From: Cydia pomonella
Lineage: Eukaryota; Arthropoda; Insecta; Lepidoptera; Tortricidae
NCBI RefSeq assembly: GCF_033807575.1
Contig: NC_084728.1
Span: 9,189,451 to 9,253,450, forward strand
Length of the DNA: 64,000 bases
Direction: 5' to 3'
This document shows, in pieces, positions 11,107 to 21,711 of this stretch. Position numbers and translations under genes: made by a program. Each line of letters starts with the position of its first letter. Position 1 is the first letter of the stretch. Below the pieces are notes generated by a model that was not told where the DNA came from, did not search any database, and saw nothing but the letters and a program-made list of their open reading frames with translations.

Positions 11107-11132
11107 TTCTCTCTCTAGCTCTCTCTCTCGTC
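11107..11132. repeat. CT microsatellite
   Basis: An imperfect (CT)n tract containing TCTCTCTCTAGCTCTCTC. Confidence 0.8.
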
Positions 11133-11385
11133 TCATAATAATTTAATATCAAAATTCATAATTCAATACAATTTAATAATGCGATGGCTATGGCTCCTCT
11201 ACACGATGGCCCAGCGCTGAACCAGTGAGATGGCCATGAGGCCATAGGATGGTTAAGAGCACGCACTATGGAATGGGCCATCTAGCGTACGAAAAACCGA
11301 CGCAGCCATTCCATCGCTATCCCGCCGCGCCATAAGCCATTCCGACACCACACGCCACCCGCCTCTCCACACGCTGGCCCATCTT

Positions 11386-11417
11386 GACGACCGGTTTGGC
11401 CTAGTGGGTAGTGACCC
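11386..11417 (+). repeat. First 32 bp of SINE family 1
   Basis: GACGACCGGTTTGGCCTAGT and the following 12 bases match the exact 5' start of the SINE, then the match stops abruptly at an unrelated sequence that leads into the odorant-receptor exon. Confidence 0.8.
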
Positions 11418-11504
11418 AGTTTCATGGGTGAGTTTATTTGATGGGGTAGGTTTTATTTAGGGTTAAGTTACAAACATCCGGTATATAGTTTATTTTTTCT
11501 ACAG

Positions 11505-11751
11505 GATATTGGATATTACTCGCTTTCAATGCTTTCTCGTCTTACATAGTAACTATTGGTCTCTTCGAGTTCGACCTTATGATTAGTTTGATGGTCTTCC
11601 AAATCTGGGGTCATCTAAAAATTTTGAAAAATAGCTTGTTAACTATGCCTTTGCCGGTAAACAGCAAAGACGGCTTGTATTCACCAGAAGAGAATATCAA
11701 AATCAAAGCATTGTTGAAGGAAATTATTGAACATCACACCCTGATTATAAA
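11505..11751 (+). CDS. Odorant receptor (7tm_6) internal exon
   Basis: A 247-bp exon with a pyrimidine-rich acceptor (TATTTTTTCTACAG) and a donor GTGAGT. It enters after one codon base and leaves two bases into a codon. In frame it reads YWILLAFNAFSSYIVTIG, FEFDLMISLMVFQIWGHLKI, then LYSPEENIKIKALLKEIIEH and HTLIIK, without a stop. A transmembrane segment, then FD...H...KIL, a proline-rich break, an EEN...L...I..HH motif: this is the pattern of the TM3-TM4 region of lepidopteran odorant receptors, ligand-gated subunits of olfactory neurons that pair with Orco. No other exon of this receptor is visible within several kb. It is flanked by 87 bp of left and about 41 bp of right intron-like sequence and then by SINE copies, all inside a MITE, so it may be a captured fragment and not part of a working gene. 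It has no start codon because it is internal. Confidence 0.8.
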
Positions 11752-11792
11752 GTGAGTTCATTTCTTTATATATCACTTTATATTTTTATTTT

Positions 11793-12061
11793 GAAGACTG
11801 GTTTGGCCTAGTGGGTAGTGACCCTGCCTACGAAGCTGATGGTCCCGGGTTCAAATCCTGGTAAGGGCATTTATTCGTGTGATGAGCATGGATATTTGTT
11901 CCTGAGTCATGGGTGTTTTCTATCTATTTAAGTATTTATAAATATTTATATATTATATATATCGTTGTCTAAGTACCCTCAACACAAGCCTTATTGAGCT
12001 TACTGTGGGACTTAGTCAATTTGTGTAATAATGTCCTATAATATTAAAAGAAAAAAAAAAA
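11793..12061 (+). mobile_element. SINE family 1, full length
   Basis: Head GAAGACTGGTTTGGCCTAGT with A box and B box GGTTCAAATCC, then a body with TATATATCGTTGTCTAAG and a 3' block AGCTTACTGTGGGACTTAG, ending in an 11-A run. It is the right portion of the insert in the copy B MITE. Confidence 0.9.
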
Positions 12062-12317
12062 CTTAGTGGGCCAGTATGATGGCCCATCGTGTAGAGGAAC
12101 CAATAAAATATTTACCGTTTCTAAGAGATAAAAGGATGAATGCATCTCCATACAAAGGTAATCCCCATTTCCTCTCATGTTATGATATTGACAGTATATT
12201 ATAGTAAATATTCTTACCCAATTTGATGTACGTTATTCACAGCGAAGCCCCTTAGTTTTTTTACTGCGCACAATTGTTGTGCCGTTTCTAACTTTTACAA
12301 TAAATAATAATAATATA

Positions 12318-12432
12318 ATAATTTAGCCTATATACGTCCCACTGCTGGGCACAGGCCTCCTCTCATGCGCGAGAGGGCTCGGGCTATAGTCCCCACGCTA
12401 GCCCAATGCGGATTGGGGACTTCACATACACC
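12318..12432 (-). repeat. LINE 3' end (CCCACTGCTGGGCACAGG family)
   Basis: Antisense copy of a very common lepidopteran LINE terminus: TACGTCCCACTGCTGGGC, AGGCCTCCTCTCATGCGCGA, GCGGATTGGGGACTTCACA. 5'-truncated, with the tail at the left TAATAATAAT side. Confidence 0.7.
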
Positions 12433-12899
12433 TTTTACAATAAAAGGGAGGAAAATGGGGACTGACTGGAACGGAGAAGCAGTTCACTTTCCGCTTAAGG
12501 CCCCATAGTTTCGTGTTATTCTCTCACTCTAATCTCTCATAATAAATCGTTAATAAAACTTTTATACAAATAAAAATTACTCCATGAATGTATTTGTTTT
12601 TTTAATAGTATCAACAACAGAAGATACACAAAGAACACTCAAAAATAAAAATACGCATTTTTCATATTTTTTACATAAACTTATGTGCCTAAACTGTTAC
12701 ATACATGATTAATATGCAATGTATGTGTAACGTACTGTATTTACCTTAGTAAATCATACGATACAATGTATTTCCAACGGTTCGCCAAAACAAACATCAC
12801 GCGACACGACTGCGCTGCTCGCCGGTCTAACATCGCCTGACCGTAACTGTCAGTGACGTCACCACTACGTAAGCGTTCGAAACGTCTATTACACTACAG

Positions 12900-13492
12900 T
12901 ATAGGGACCGTGCGCGTTGGAGGGTCTGCCATCTTGTGGCCTGAATCGGAACCATAAACATGCACATGTACACGTCACGTGTTTTCTTGTGCATAGTAGG
13001 TTCTGCCATCTTTTGGGCTACATCGGAACAAAAAGCATCACATTAATGCCTTGATCACACGTACCGAGTAAACGGGCGAGACAGTGCTCTCGGCCGAGTA
13101 CTCGGTGCGTATAAACATAGCGCCGAGTACTCGGCCGAGCACTCGGGCGAACGAAGCGGCGAGTCAGTAGCTCGGTGGACGTTCTATCTGCTAGGCCGAG
13201 TGCCCACCCTCCCGCTTCCCCGCACTGTCTCGCTCGCTCGCTCGGCAGGTCTGAACGCGCACTGACTCGCCACTCGGTCGTCACATGGGCACATCGCCGC
13301 GCGCGTCATATAACTGACTGTCCTAATTTCAAAACATGTGTGAACAATTACTCGCTTACATCACTGTCTCGGCCGAGAAACATTTTACTGTATCGCCCGT
13401 TTACTCGGTACGTGTGATCAAGGCATTACGCCTCGTGCCAAAAATCTGACGGCTCCTGTGCTGCCTCCTACAGTTCATGCACGCTCCCTATA
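12900..13492. mobile_element. TATAGGGA-ended repeat, copy B (interrupted)
   Basis: Same sequence as 902-1110, with TATAGGGACCGTGC and CTCCCTATA borders, but split by the GC-rich MITE at 13046-13426. Confidence 0.85.
13046..13426. mobile_element. GC-rich MITE nested in the TATAGGGA repeat
   Basis: A 381-bp element with inverted ends ATGCCTTGATCACACG, continuing TACCGAGTAAACGGGCGA, and TA at 13044-13045 and 13427-13428. Internal CTCGGCCGAG repeats. The uninterrupted copy at 902 gives the empty site. TA duplication and foldback ends suggest a Tc1/mariner-type or similar element. Overlapping open frames on both strands follow from its composition. Confidence 0.85.
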
Positions 13493-13821
13493 CAGTACAT
13501 AGTGTACTTGTGTGTCTTTTAATCCTGTAGAAATTGGAAACATTTTTCATGTCTGTCAAGTCGTAACTCTACAAGCAATCGCCGACACCTCGAAATGGTC
13601 GCATCCGGTCGCGGCAAGATGGCGGACTTCCGTTGAACGTCACCATTCTGTTTCACGAATCATTGCGATATCGGCTGTTTTAACAAATGGATTTATTAAT
13701 GATTACTGGGCGTGGGTTTAACTTGTCTATTTTCTTTTTATTACAAGCTTTTATTTAGTTTCACCTGTCCCGTTGTCTGTCTGTAATCAAATTTTGCAAG
13801 TTAAAGGACTATGCGTCAAAA

Positions 13822-14226
13822 TGGCCCCAATACCAACAGAGTTGAGAGTAAGGTCATTAGATAGGTATTTCTATGTACTTCATTTCGTTCTATGGGCACC
13901 AAGCGAAATTCCATTGCAGAACTGAGATATTGGTATTTTAGTCAAAATGTCGTCACCCTTATTACCTAGGCAATATAGTCCACCGCCGGGCCAGCGCGGC
14001 AAATCATTCAGTGTGCTCGCCCGGCGGTGCGCGAACATCTACCCTGCAGTAATTAATTTACTTACTTGGACTCTATTGCCTAGGTAATAAGGGTGACGAC
14101 ATTTTGGCTAAAATACCAATATCTCAGTTCTGCAATGGAATTCCGCTTGGTGCCCATAGAACAAAATGAAGTGCATAGAAATACCTATCTAATGACCTTA
14201 CTCTCATTTCTGTTGGCGTTGGGTCC
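13822..14226. repeat. Long foldback, ~160-bp arms
   Basis: Arms 13822-13982 and 14067-14226 are near-identical inverted copies (shared blocks include GAGTAAGGTCATTAGATAGG and CAGAACTGAGATATTGGTAT). The ~84-bp loop is GC-rich and contains its own inverted pair (CCGCCGGGC...GCCCGGCGG). A transcript across it would form a long hairpin. Confidence 0.85.
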
Positions 14227-14360
14227 AGGCTCCATACAAAGTTGCCCATGGTCCTTTGACCCACTTCCCGGTTTCCAATGAAGCTGAAAATTTGCATACA
14301 TATGTAAGTCGGGTGATAATGCAATATTATGGTACCAACGATCTGATCTCATGATGGCAT
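14227..14360 (+). repeat. Repeat family R (ACCCACTTCCCG), copy 1
   Basis: Contains GACCCACTTCCCGGTTTCCA, TGAAAATTTGCATACATATG and ACGATCTGATCTCATGATGG. Related segments: 16195-16345, 44815-45070 and, antisense, 50045-50215. Function unknown; probably a DNA element. Confidence 0.55.
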
Positions 14361-14699
14361 AGATATAAGAAGTAAGGAGATTTATAACGAAGCATAATTT
14401 AAACGAGTCTCGCTGTCTCCAACTGTCCCCCACCACATCATTAAAGGCGTGGCCAGACAACCAACTCACGCGCTGTGATTGGCCAAACCGCGCGGTGTAG
14501 GAGCCTAGAGCGGCGGCACTAGAGTGAGGACAATTCGATAGAGCTATCGATATTTTACATGTTCTGAAAATGACCTTATAGTTTAGACATTTTTGTTTTA
14601 AGTAATAATTGCCATAGACTTAATTTATATTCCTTTAAATTTTTGACCTTATTTACGAGCTAAGAATTTTTAGGTACGTGTAAGGTATATTAGTTGAGC

Positions 14700-14930
14700 C
14701 ATAAGTTCTCTCACAAAGGTTTTTACTGATAAAATGTAACACAAAGCTTATAATTAAAAAAAAAAATGTACCATGATGCGAAAGCTTGTTTATGCTTAAC
14801 TAATCAAATTGGTTTACATTTTAGTCATTAGTTGATGTAATGTTTGTTTAAATTGTTTACTTTGGGATTGTCGTTAGACGCGAGCGCTTCATTAAAAAAA
14901 AGTTTCAGTTTATTATAGCATATTTCGTCA
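14700..14930 (+). repeat. Dispersed repeat, pair of 1690-1912
   Basis: CATAAGTTCTCTCACAAAGG, TTTTTACTGATAAAATGTAA and GGGATTGTCGTTAGACG in sense orientation. The rest of 14360-15410 is AT-rich and unassigned. Confidence 0.5.
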
Positions 14931-15414
14931 CCAATTGAAAGCAATTTCAGCATGTTATATAGTAAGTATAATGCACCATTAAATAAGCTTTTATATCATA
15001 TGTACGAATAATAAGGAAAGAGTAATTATAATTATCAGTAAAAATCTTTCTGATAGAACTTTTGGATCGACTAAGTATACAATATACTATTATTTTAAAC
15101 ATATTTATATTCTAACTGTAACTGGAAACATTTTTCTTGAAAATGATCCGAACCAATAACACTTTTCTCGCTCGTAAACCAGTTAGGGCCCTCTTCCTGT
15201 AGCATCTATCCATTTTTCGTTAATACTGGGATTTTCGGGAAACTGAAAAAAATTGCAATCATGAACATATTTCTTTTTTGACTCACTGTAAACTGTACCT
15301 CTGTAAATTCCATTCACCACCGTTTCTTTTTCAATTTTTTACTCTAAATAATTGTATATTATTATTTTCAATTGTAGTATTGTTTTTTTTTTACTTGTAA
15401 ACCGTATTATCCAC

Positions 15415-15510
15415 CACAGGACAGGCTATGCCTAGTGTGGGGGCCAGCATAAATGTAATACTGTTATTATTTTATTTCTGAAATAAAACATTTGTACATT
15501 TGTACAATTG
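15415..15510 (+). repeat. LINE/SINE tail (GACAGGCTATGCCTAGTGTGG)
   Basis: Same block as 5067-5087 followed by TTCTGAAATAAAACATTTG. A short hairpin of 16-bp perfect arms follows separately at 15623-15658. Confidence 0.5.
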
Positions 15511-16194
15511 TACTTAATTAAATCAGTTTATTTTTTGGCTTACCTTTTCGATTTTTAATCCAAATTAATAAGTATTAAATTAAACATTAGGTGCATATAA
15601 AATAATTGTAAAATTTTACTTGAAAAATAATTACTTTCGTATGAAAGTAATTATTTTTAATGTGTGTATACAGTATATCCAAACATTTTTATCGATAACG
15701 CTCAAAGATCAATTATATGCACGAGCACCACTCTACTTCGCGGCGTCAATGAAGGGAGCGGTTGGCGGTCGTACCAAGAAACAATAATGTCCCTGTGAAT
15801 ATCGTTAGCGGTTTAATGCATTGCGCCGTTGCTAAGGACACTACAGATAGTTTTCCATGCCAAAGCGTCAATGTAGAATGAATAGACAAATTGCCACGCG
15901 ATTGTATGACAACATGGTCTGACTCAGAAAAATCATATGTCACTGGATTTATTTGTTAAAATGTGTGGTTTTATTGACTAATACTTGAAAAAAAAAGTAC
16001 TATGTAACTCCATGATCCTTATAGTTTTTGGATGCACTCCTATTTCGACACAAAATAACGCTACAATTCGGCATTTCAATAAAATTGACGCGCACATTGT
16101 TCAATGACAGCTAATTTGCTACTGTCTTACGGCGGGCCGGTATGGCCACGATGTGGCCATGTCGCGGCGACACGCGCCACGCCTCCGTCAGCCA

Positions 16195-16345
16195 TCTAGT
16201 ACTTTCTATGATCTGAGCATGATGGAGACAGGAGGTGGCCATAGGAACTTTGTGATGAAACAACGCAACCTTATTGTGTATAGGTTTTTTAGAATTGTCT
16301 CGATGAGTATTCATTGCCCGTGGTAAGAAAAGTACAGTCAGCGAC
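16195..16345 (+). repeat. Repeat family R, copy 2
   Basis: Shares TGATGGAGACAGGAGGTGGC, CATAGGAACTTTGTGATGAA and ACAACGCAACC with 44930-45060. 16345-17340 holds nothing I can assign. Confidence 0.5.
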
Positions 16346-17399
16346 AAAAGCTTGTACCAAAAACGATTTTTTTGTCAACGACTTATTAAAAATAAAAAAA
16401 ATGGTGAGCACATTTAGATTTCACCGCTTTGTAATGCCTAATCAGTAGGCATTAGAAAAATCAAATCTGAAGTTGATACAACATTTATTTGGAATAAAAT
16501 GTCATCAGGCGAATCAACGGAGCCACGGAGTTTTGTCGTCTTCAGTTTTAAGTTTATAAATTGTATGTTAGTCTATGAGGTAAGGGTTTATAATATGGGC
16601 CGTGTTGCCTGATTAAAAATTTTGAAATGAAAAATAAAAAATTCGTGAGTGTTGTCAAACACTTGGTTTGAACGAATTATTGTATATTAATATTGATAAT
16701 AGTATTATATTATATTATTGATTTAAAAGAAAAAATCCCAAAATCGACATGTAACACACGATTCACAAATCGTCTGACTTCGGACCGTCAACATCTCCTG
16801 AGCATGCCTCGTAGAGAGGCAAAACATGTGTCCAGTTTTGTACTTTCGGTGGTGGATTGTTATATTTATTTGCGTATTTATTTTTGCGGTGGGAGGGTGG
16901 GCACATAAATTGCATGTGAAAATACGCAAGTAAGTATAACGGGTTAGCATTGATTGACTAGCACGTTATATTTTCGCGGATTAGCAAAGTAATATTTTTT
17001 GTTTTAATTAATATGGATTTCCGCAAAGTAACGCCTGATTCTATTCGTTACAGACAGAACAGTTTTTGATACGTGCTAGTAAATATTTAAATAAACTTGC
17101 GAAGGAGCGTGAAATTGATATTTTCAATAGCAACATGCCTTATTAAAATTGTAATTTCATTGAATTTTGTTTTTTTTTTCTTTTTTTTCAACCATCTTTA
17201 GTTATTTTTAAATTAAGAATAGTTGCTCTGGCGTTGATGTTAATTGTAGGTATAGTAAAATAGTGCTAAGTGAAATAGTGAAGGGGAAGAGGATATCTTG
17301 CCGTAATACAGTATAAACTAGTACGGAAGGTAGCTTGCTTTCGCTATACCTTGCACATCCATATAAGTATAAATATATAGATCCATATATATAGCAATT

Positions 17400-17565
17400 T
17401 ATGTACCTAATCTATGTTCCTACGTAAAAGTAAGCAATAAAGATATTGATTGATTGATTGAACTACCAATTGTGTTTGTTAATCTATACAATTCAATACA
17501 AATACTCTTTATTGCACACCTCAATACAGAAACAGTACAAATAATACAACACATAAGGAAGAGGT
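17400..17565. repeat. Two LINE tails, tail to tail
   Basis: A sense tail ends GCAATAAAGATATTGATTG with a TTGA microsatellite (to 17460). An antisense tail begins ATTCAATACAAATACTC followed by TTTATTGCACACC at 17490. Confidence 0.5.
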
Positions 17566-17570
17566 AAACA

Positions 17571-17899
17571 AGCGCTGGTGGCCTAGCAGTAAGAGCGTGC
17601 GACTTGCAATCCGGAGGTCGCGGGTTCAAACCCCGGCTCGTACCAATGAGTTTTTCGGAACTTATGTTCGAAATATCATTCGATATTTACCAGTCGCTTT
17701 TCGGAGAAGGAAAACATCGTGAGGAAACCGGACTAATCCAAATAAGGTCTAGTTTACCCTCTGGGTTGGAAGGTCAGATGGCAGTCGCTTTCGTAAAAAC
17801 TAGTACCTACGCTAATTCTGGGGATTAGTTGTCAAGCGGACCCCAGGTTCCCATGAGCTGTAGCAAAATGCCGGGACAACGTGAGGAAGAAGAAATAGA
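17571..17899 (+). mobile_element. SINE family 2, full length
   Basis: The tRNA-like head AGCGCTGGTGGCCTAGCAGT with B box GGTTCAAACCCC, body GAGTTTTTCGGAACTTATG and AAAACATCGTGAGGAAACCG, and end AATGCCGGGACAACGTGAGG AAGAAGA. This family is one of the commonest in the window. Open frames through it (MSFSELM...) are repeat-derived, not genes. Confidence 0.9.
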
Positions 17900-18157
17900 A
17901 GAAAAATATTGGCCCAAATTTTATCATCTTACATACAATTATTCACGGTATACGATCAAGAAAGCGATCTTCAACACTTACGATACGATCGGACATTGTT
18001 ATTAGCTTACATCCTAAATAATGCTGAACAATTTCCGATACAATTGCTGATTGATAGCGAGACACGGGTCGTGTGAACGTTAAGGTCATGGAAGGGTGAC
18101 TGTTCACGGACGATTTGTTGCGACTTTCAACTAAAATATATATATATTTTTAAATTT

Positions 18158-18350
18158 TAATATTACGTCGGTGGCAAGTATACGGCCCGCCTAATAGTAA
18201 ACGGTCACCATAGCCTATAGACGCCTGCAACTCCGGAGGAGTTACATGCGCGTTGCCAACCCTAACTGCCCGTACTCTCGTTGAGCCCTGGCAACCTTAC
18301 TCACCGGCAGGAACACAACACTATGAGTCTAGTGTTATTTGGCTGCGGTT
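18158..18350 (-). repeat. CR1-like LINE 3' fragment
   Basis: Antisense TATTACGTCGGTGGCAAGTA, AGTTACATGCGCGTTGCC and CACCGGCAGGAACACAACAC. Its A tail is at the left as a T/A-rich run. Confidence 0.7.
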
Positions 18351-18759
18351 TTTGCTATTCCAATTTTGTATAGCATTTTGCATTCCATTAGTCGTATTTT
18401 TTTTAGAAATATTCTAAAAAATAAACTGTTAGATTCTTCAGTATTGCCTAACGTAAGGTTTCCTTAATGCGCACATTTTAATTATCTCAAGGTTTCAGCT
18501 GTAATTATAACAATGCTCGCAAAACATAGTAAATAATATAACATGAAATTCACGGGTCGATCAACTATTTCTTGTTATTATCCTGTCCCATTAGCCAGGG
18601 GACAATTTACACATGTTGTTAGAGGAACTGTTGTTAGTACTACGTTCTACTAACATGGTTAGGGCATCCGCGTTGCGGGCGCATGGAGCGGGCGCACGTA
18701 TGCAGGTGCCATTGTCAGTAAAATCCATCGCACACTTGTGTATTACATATTATTTTTCT

Positions 18760-19200
18760 CAGACCGTGGGTACCTTATACATCTCCAAACTTAAAGTATT
18801 AACCGTGGAGACTATGTAATATTGTATAATATACTTGAATTGGTACATACTACATAGTTATGTATTCTGTAGCATTAGTTTATGAGACTGACACTCCAGA
18901 CGCGATTTATTTATTTAGCAACATTTTTATTTTGACACTTGGAGAGACTTCACACCTCCAAATCTTATTAGTATTCATACTCTGACATTGGGGACCTTTT
19001 ACATCTCCAGATTTAATGTATTTTTAACCATTGTATTGTAGTAATTATTTATTTTAAGAATATTATATTGTCATGTTTTCCCAGGTATTGGCTGTTGTAT
19101 TTTAAAATGTTGTTATGTATTTTTGATATTTCACTATATGATGTTAGTATAAATGTTGTATTGACTTGTAAAAGTGCCCTTGAGCTTGAACCCTTAGTAG
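18760..19200 (+). repeat. LINE 3' region with internal ~50-110-bp repeats
   Basis: Three variants of CCTT-TACATCTCCAAA-TTAA at 18770, 18945 and 18995, then TATTGGCTGTTGTATT and the terminal TTGACTTGTAAAAGTGCCCT. The last two blocks recur at 20350-20450. Confidence 0.5.
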
Positions 19201-19312
19201 ATAGCTCACCATAAATAGTATTTACATGTAGATTTGTTTTATAGTAAGATCACTATTATTATCAATATATAGTAATGATACCCGACATAACTCTGCGTTC
19301 ATAGTTTCTGAC

Positions 19313-19505
19313 CTGTACCCCTAGTGTAAAATTATTCGATAGCGAAACGTGACGTACGCGTTTGCGTTAAGTCTCATTTTGTATGCGATTTTCAGTTTCC
19401 AAACCGCCCCGCTTGGCGCGCTTTCTAAATCCCATACAAAATGAGACTTATCGCAAACGCGTACGTCAAGTCACACTATCGAACAAATTTACACTACGGG
19501 TTCTG
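19313..19505. mobile_element. CAGTACCCC MITE, copy 2
   Basis: Ends CTGTACCCCTAGTGTAAA and TTTACACTACGGGTTCTG; internal CATACAAAATGAGACTTATC and its partner. In this copy the central segment is inverted relative to copy 1 (CCCCGCTTGGCGCGC against GCGCGCCAAGCGGGA). Confidence 0.75.
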
Positions 19506-19791
19506 AATACTACCTATGTGGTGTAAGATTTTGCTATTTCTAGACCTTCATATTTATGTTATTTAGCATCGTATAAGTGGAAGCTTGTAATTTGCATCTA
19601 GTAAATTAGTCTATTAACCCATGTATTTTAGGCAGTAAGCATTCCAAAAAAATACAAAAAAAACAACCAAAAAATTACATGTTTTGTTAATATAAATAAT
19701 ATAAGGCGATTTAATCAGGTTATAAGAGTGACCCAGGACCATGGCAAAGAGTGAAAAAAAAAAATTATATTCATCCAAATTCAATTTCCAG

Positions 19792-19976
19792 TCGCACTCA
19801 CAACTTTAAGTTTGCCCGTGAATAGCTTGTACAAAGTAAAGCATCACAAAAGGCCGGCATACAAAAGAGTGTTAAAAGACGTCCGTATTCTGAATATACG
19901 ACTGATTGCGTGTTTTGATCGCTTACACCTCGGGGATTGGTTTATGCAACATGTGGTCATGAAAGGGAAAAGACTT
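19792..19976 (+). CDS. Candidate exon 1 of an unidentified gene
   Basis: A 185-bp open segment with acceptor TTCAATTTCCAG and donor CTT|GTAAGT. It enters after one codon base and leaves in phase 0. It reads LTTLSLPVNSLYKVKHHKRP, then AYKRVLKDVRILNIRLIACF and DRLHLGDWFMQHVVMKGKRL. Basic and hydrophobic segments alternate; the GDWF element superficially resembles one in innexins, but the surroundings do not fit and I do not assign the family. It is not repeated elsewhere in the window, and the following segment at 21712 has a compatible phase. It could be a chance open frame. Confidence 0.35.
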
Positions 19977-20044
19977 GTAAGTTTCAATTTGCTTTTGTAA
20001 GTCGTACGGGTACCAGTTTCACCCTGGCATATTTGCTAGAGTGT

Positions 20045-20124
20045 GCGTAAATAACTTACTTTCTATACTTCTCGCTCGTACTCGCGTATTAAAGCGAGCG
20101 AGACGTATACAAAGTAAGTTACGC
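20045..20124. repeat. Short foldback, ~30-bp arms
   Basis: GCGTAAATAACTTACTTT...CTCGCTCG is answered by CGAGCGAGA...AAAGTAAGTTACGC, with a ~16-nt loop. Possibly a minimal MITE. Confidence 0.65.
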
Positions 20125-20339
20125 AATCGTTAGCGAATGTGTTGGTTGGACACTGTTAAGGCAGTCGTGGTAGGGCTATAGAAAGTGTTTTGCCAACTTC
20201 GCACTCTTGCCTTAGGTTAATCCGCATGATGCAATTTTTCGCATTGATTTTAAGTGTCTTTAAATATAACGCCAATTAGCAGATTTGTTGAGATTTATTA
20301 TGTTATATGTACATATATCATAAATCATAAAGCTTACCT

Positions 20340-20475
20340 ACCTTATAAAGATTATTATGTATTGGCTGTTGTATTAATTTGTTATGTTGCCATTATTTAT
20401 GTCACTCTATGGCATTGGAAATATTTTATTAACTTGTAAAAGAGCTCTTGAGGCCTACTTACATAATACATTTTT
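20340..20475 (+). repeat. LINE 3' tail
   Basis: Shares TATTGGCTGTTGTATT and AACTTGTAAAAGAGCTCTTG with 19085-19190. The open frame across it is repeat-derived. Confidence 0.5.
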
Positions 20476-20917
20476 GAATGTTGAAATTCAATTACAACAT
20501 AATTTACATTATACATTTGAATATTTAGATGTCAGAATTTTATAAATTACCATCTGATTCTAGATCGTCGAATAGTGTAACTTAGGTATAAGAAAAAATT
20601 GTAATCAAAATAATTGTAAAAAATATATTTCTGAAAATATTATTGCGTAATTAATGTTACTTATTAAAACGAAATTCCACTCATTACTCATATCTTGTTA
20701 TAAAGTTTTAATTATCAGTCAATTAAAAACAGACATTGCTTCTTCAGTTTAAGTAGGTAGTTTATTTTATAAATCTCGCTTATTCCTACAATATTTTTCA
20801 TATCGGTACTGCGGTAACAACTGCCATCGCAATTTATGTTTGTTTTAAGGTTAAAATTGTATGGAGATGAGACCGTACCCGAGCTATGTGTAAAAAAATA
20901 TACTTAGGTGCACACAC

Positions 20918-21062
20918 TTGCTTACTATGGGAAGGCCTCAGACTAGATGGACCGATAATCTGGTTAAAGTTGCGGGAAACCATTGGTTGAGGGCATGGAA
21001 TGATCGTTTGTTGTGGAGATTCATGAGGGAGGTCTTTGTCCAGCAGTGGACTTTTTTTTTAT
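20918..21062 (+). pseudogene. LINE reverse-transcriptase frame, C-terminal relic
   Basis: Reads GRPQTRWTDNLVKVAGNHWL then AWNDRLLWRFMREVFVQQWT, the familiar C-terminal GRP..RW.D.L...AG..W...A.DR...W motif of insect LINE ORF2 proteins. It ends at a T-run; the RT domain is missing. Confidence 0.7.
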
Positions 21063-21711
21063 ATAATACATATTTATTCCCGCCAAACTGTAACGTTTAT
21101 TGGCGAGAGGCGCTCAGTATCTTTATACAATTTAACAACTTGACCTATCGAACTTATGATATTAGCATGCTCTCATAGTCTCATACGAGTACATTAAGAC
21201 AAATCGAGGAGACACTCTTTTAGCCTGTTTTTTATCAGGGATTTACTTAATTTAGGACTGTGTCGTAGTAAGCTAATTTTATTCAGTATTTGTGGTACCA
21301 TATACTTTGAGGTTTGTTTTCCGTAATAATTGTTCATTTTTGGTTGTACTAGTTTTTTATCTCTCACACTTCTAGTATTGTATCTATTACTAATTAACAC
21401 TTTGTACTTTTCATTGTAATAATGCTCTAATCCTAATAAGTATGTGACTTTTTTTATCTACTTACTTTAGGAAATAGTTTATCATACTCGTGGTTACATT
21501 CTTTCTTAACCTTTTTACTAACTAGGAATTTAATCAGTCTTGTTTGTAGGCTTTTCGGCTGAGATGATGGTGACTAGCTTAGGTTAAGCATTAGATCGGG
21601 AGCCGTGGAGATCAAGGAGAGCTTTGCCCAGTGGGACTAAATCAGTCTAGGAAAAAAAGGTACATAAATCAATTATAACATAATGCATACACCCATCCAA
21701 AGTATAGGCAG

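Larger units (their letters stand above)
11191..12102. mobile_element. TGGCTCCTC MITE, copy B, split by a 676-bp insert
   Basis: The left part is 11191-11385 and the right part 12065-12102. Copy A in reverse shows the uninterrupted join ...GGCCCATCTTAGTAGGCC. Here CTT is present on both sides of the insert (11383-11385 and 12062-12064). The insert comprises a 32-bp SINE start, a receptor-exon fragment and a full SINE. Confidence 0.8.

Noticed and set aside
11107..11132. GAGA-type regulatory element
   Set aside because: A simple CT microsatellite without a promoter context.
13018..13417. Overlapping 80-88-codon frames on both strands
   Set aside because: They lie in a GC-rich MITE; lack of stops follows from its composition.
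19792..19976. Innexin exon, because of the GDWF motif
   Set aside because: Four residues only; the surrounding sequence and the following hydrophobic exon do not fit the innexin end region.
20254..20439. Membrane-protein exon (hydrophobic 61-codon frame)
   Set aside because: The second half matches the LINE tail at 19085-19190.
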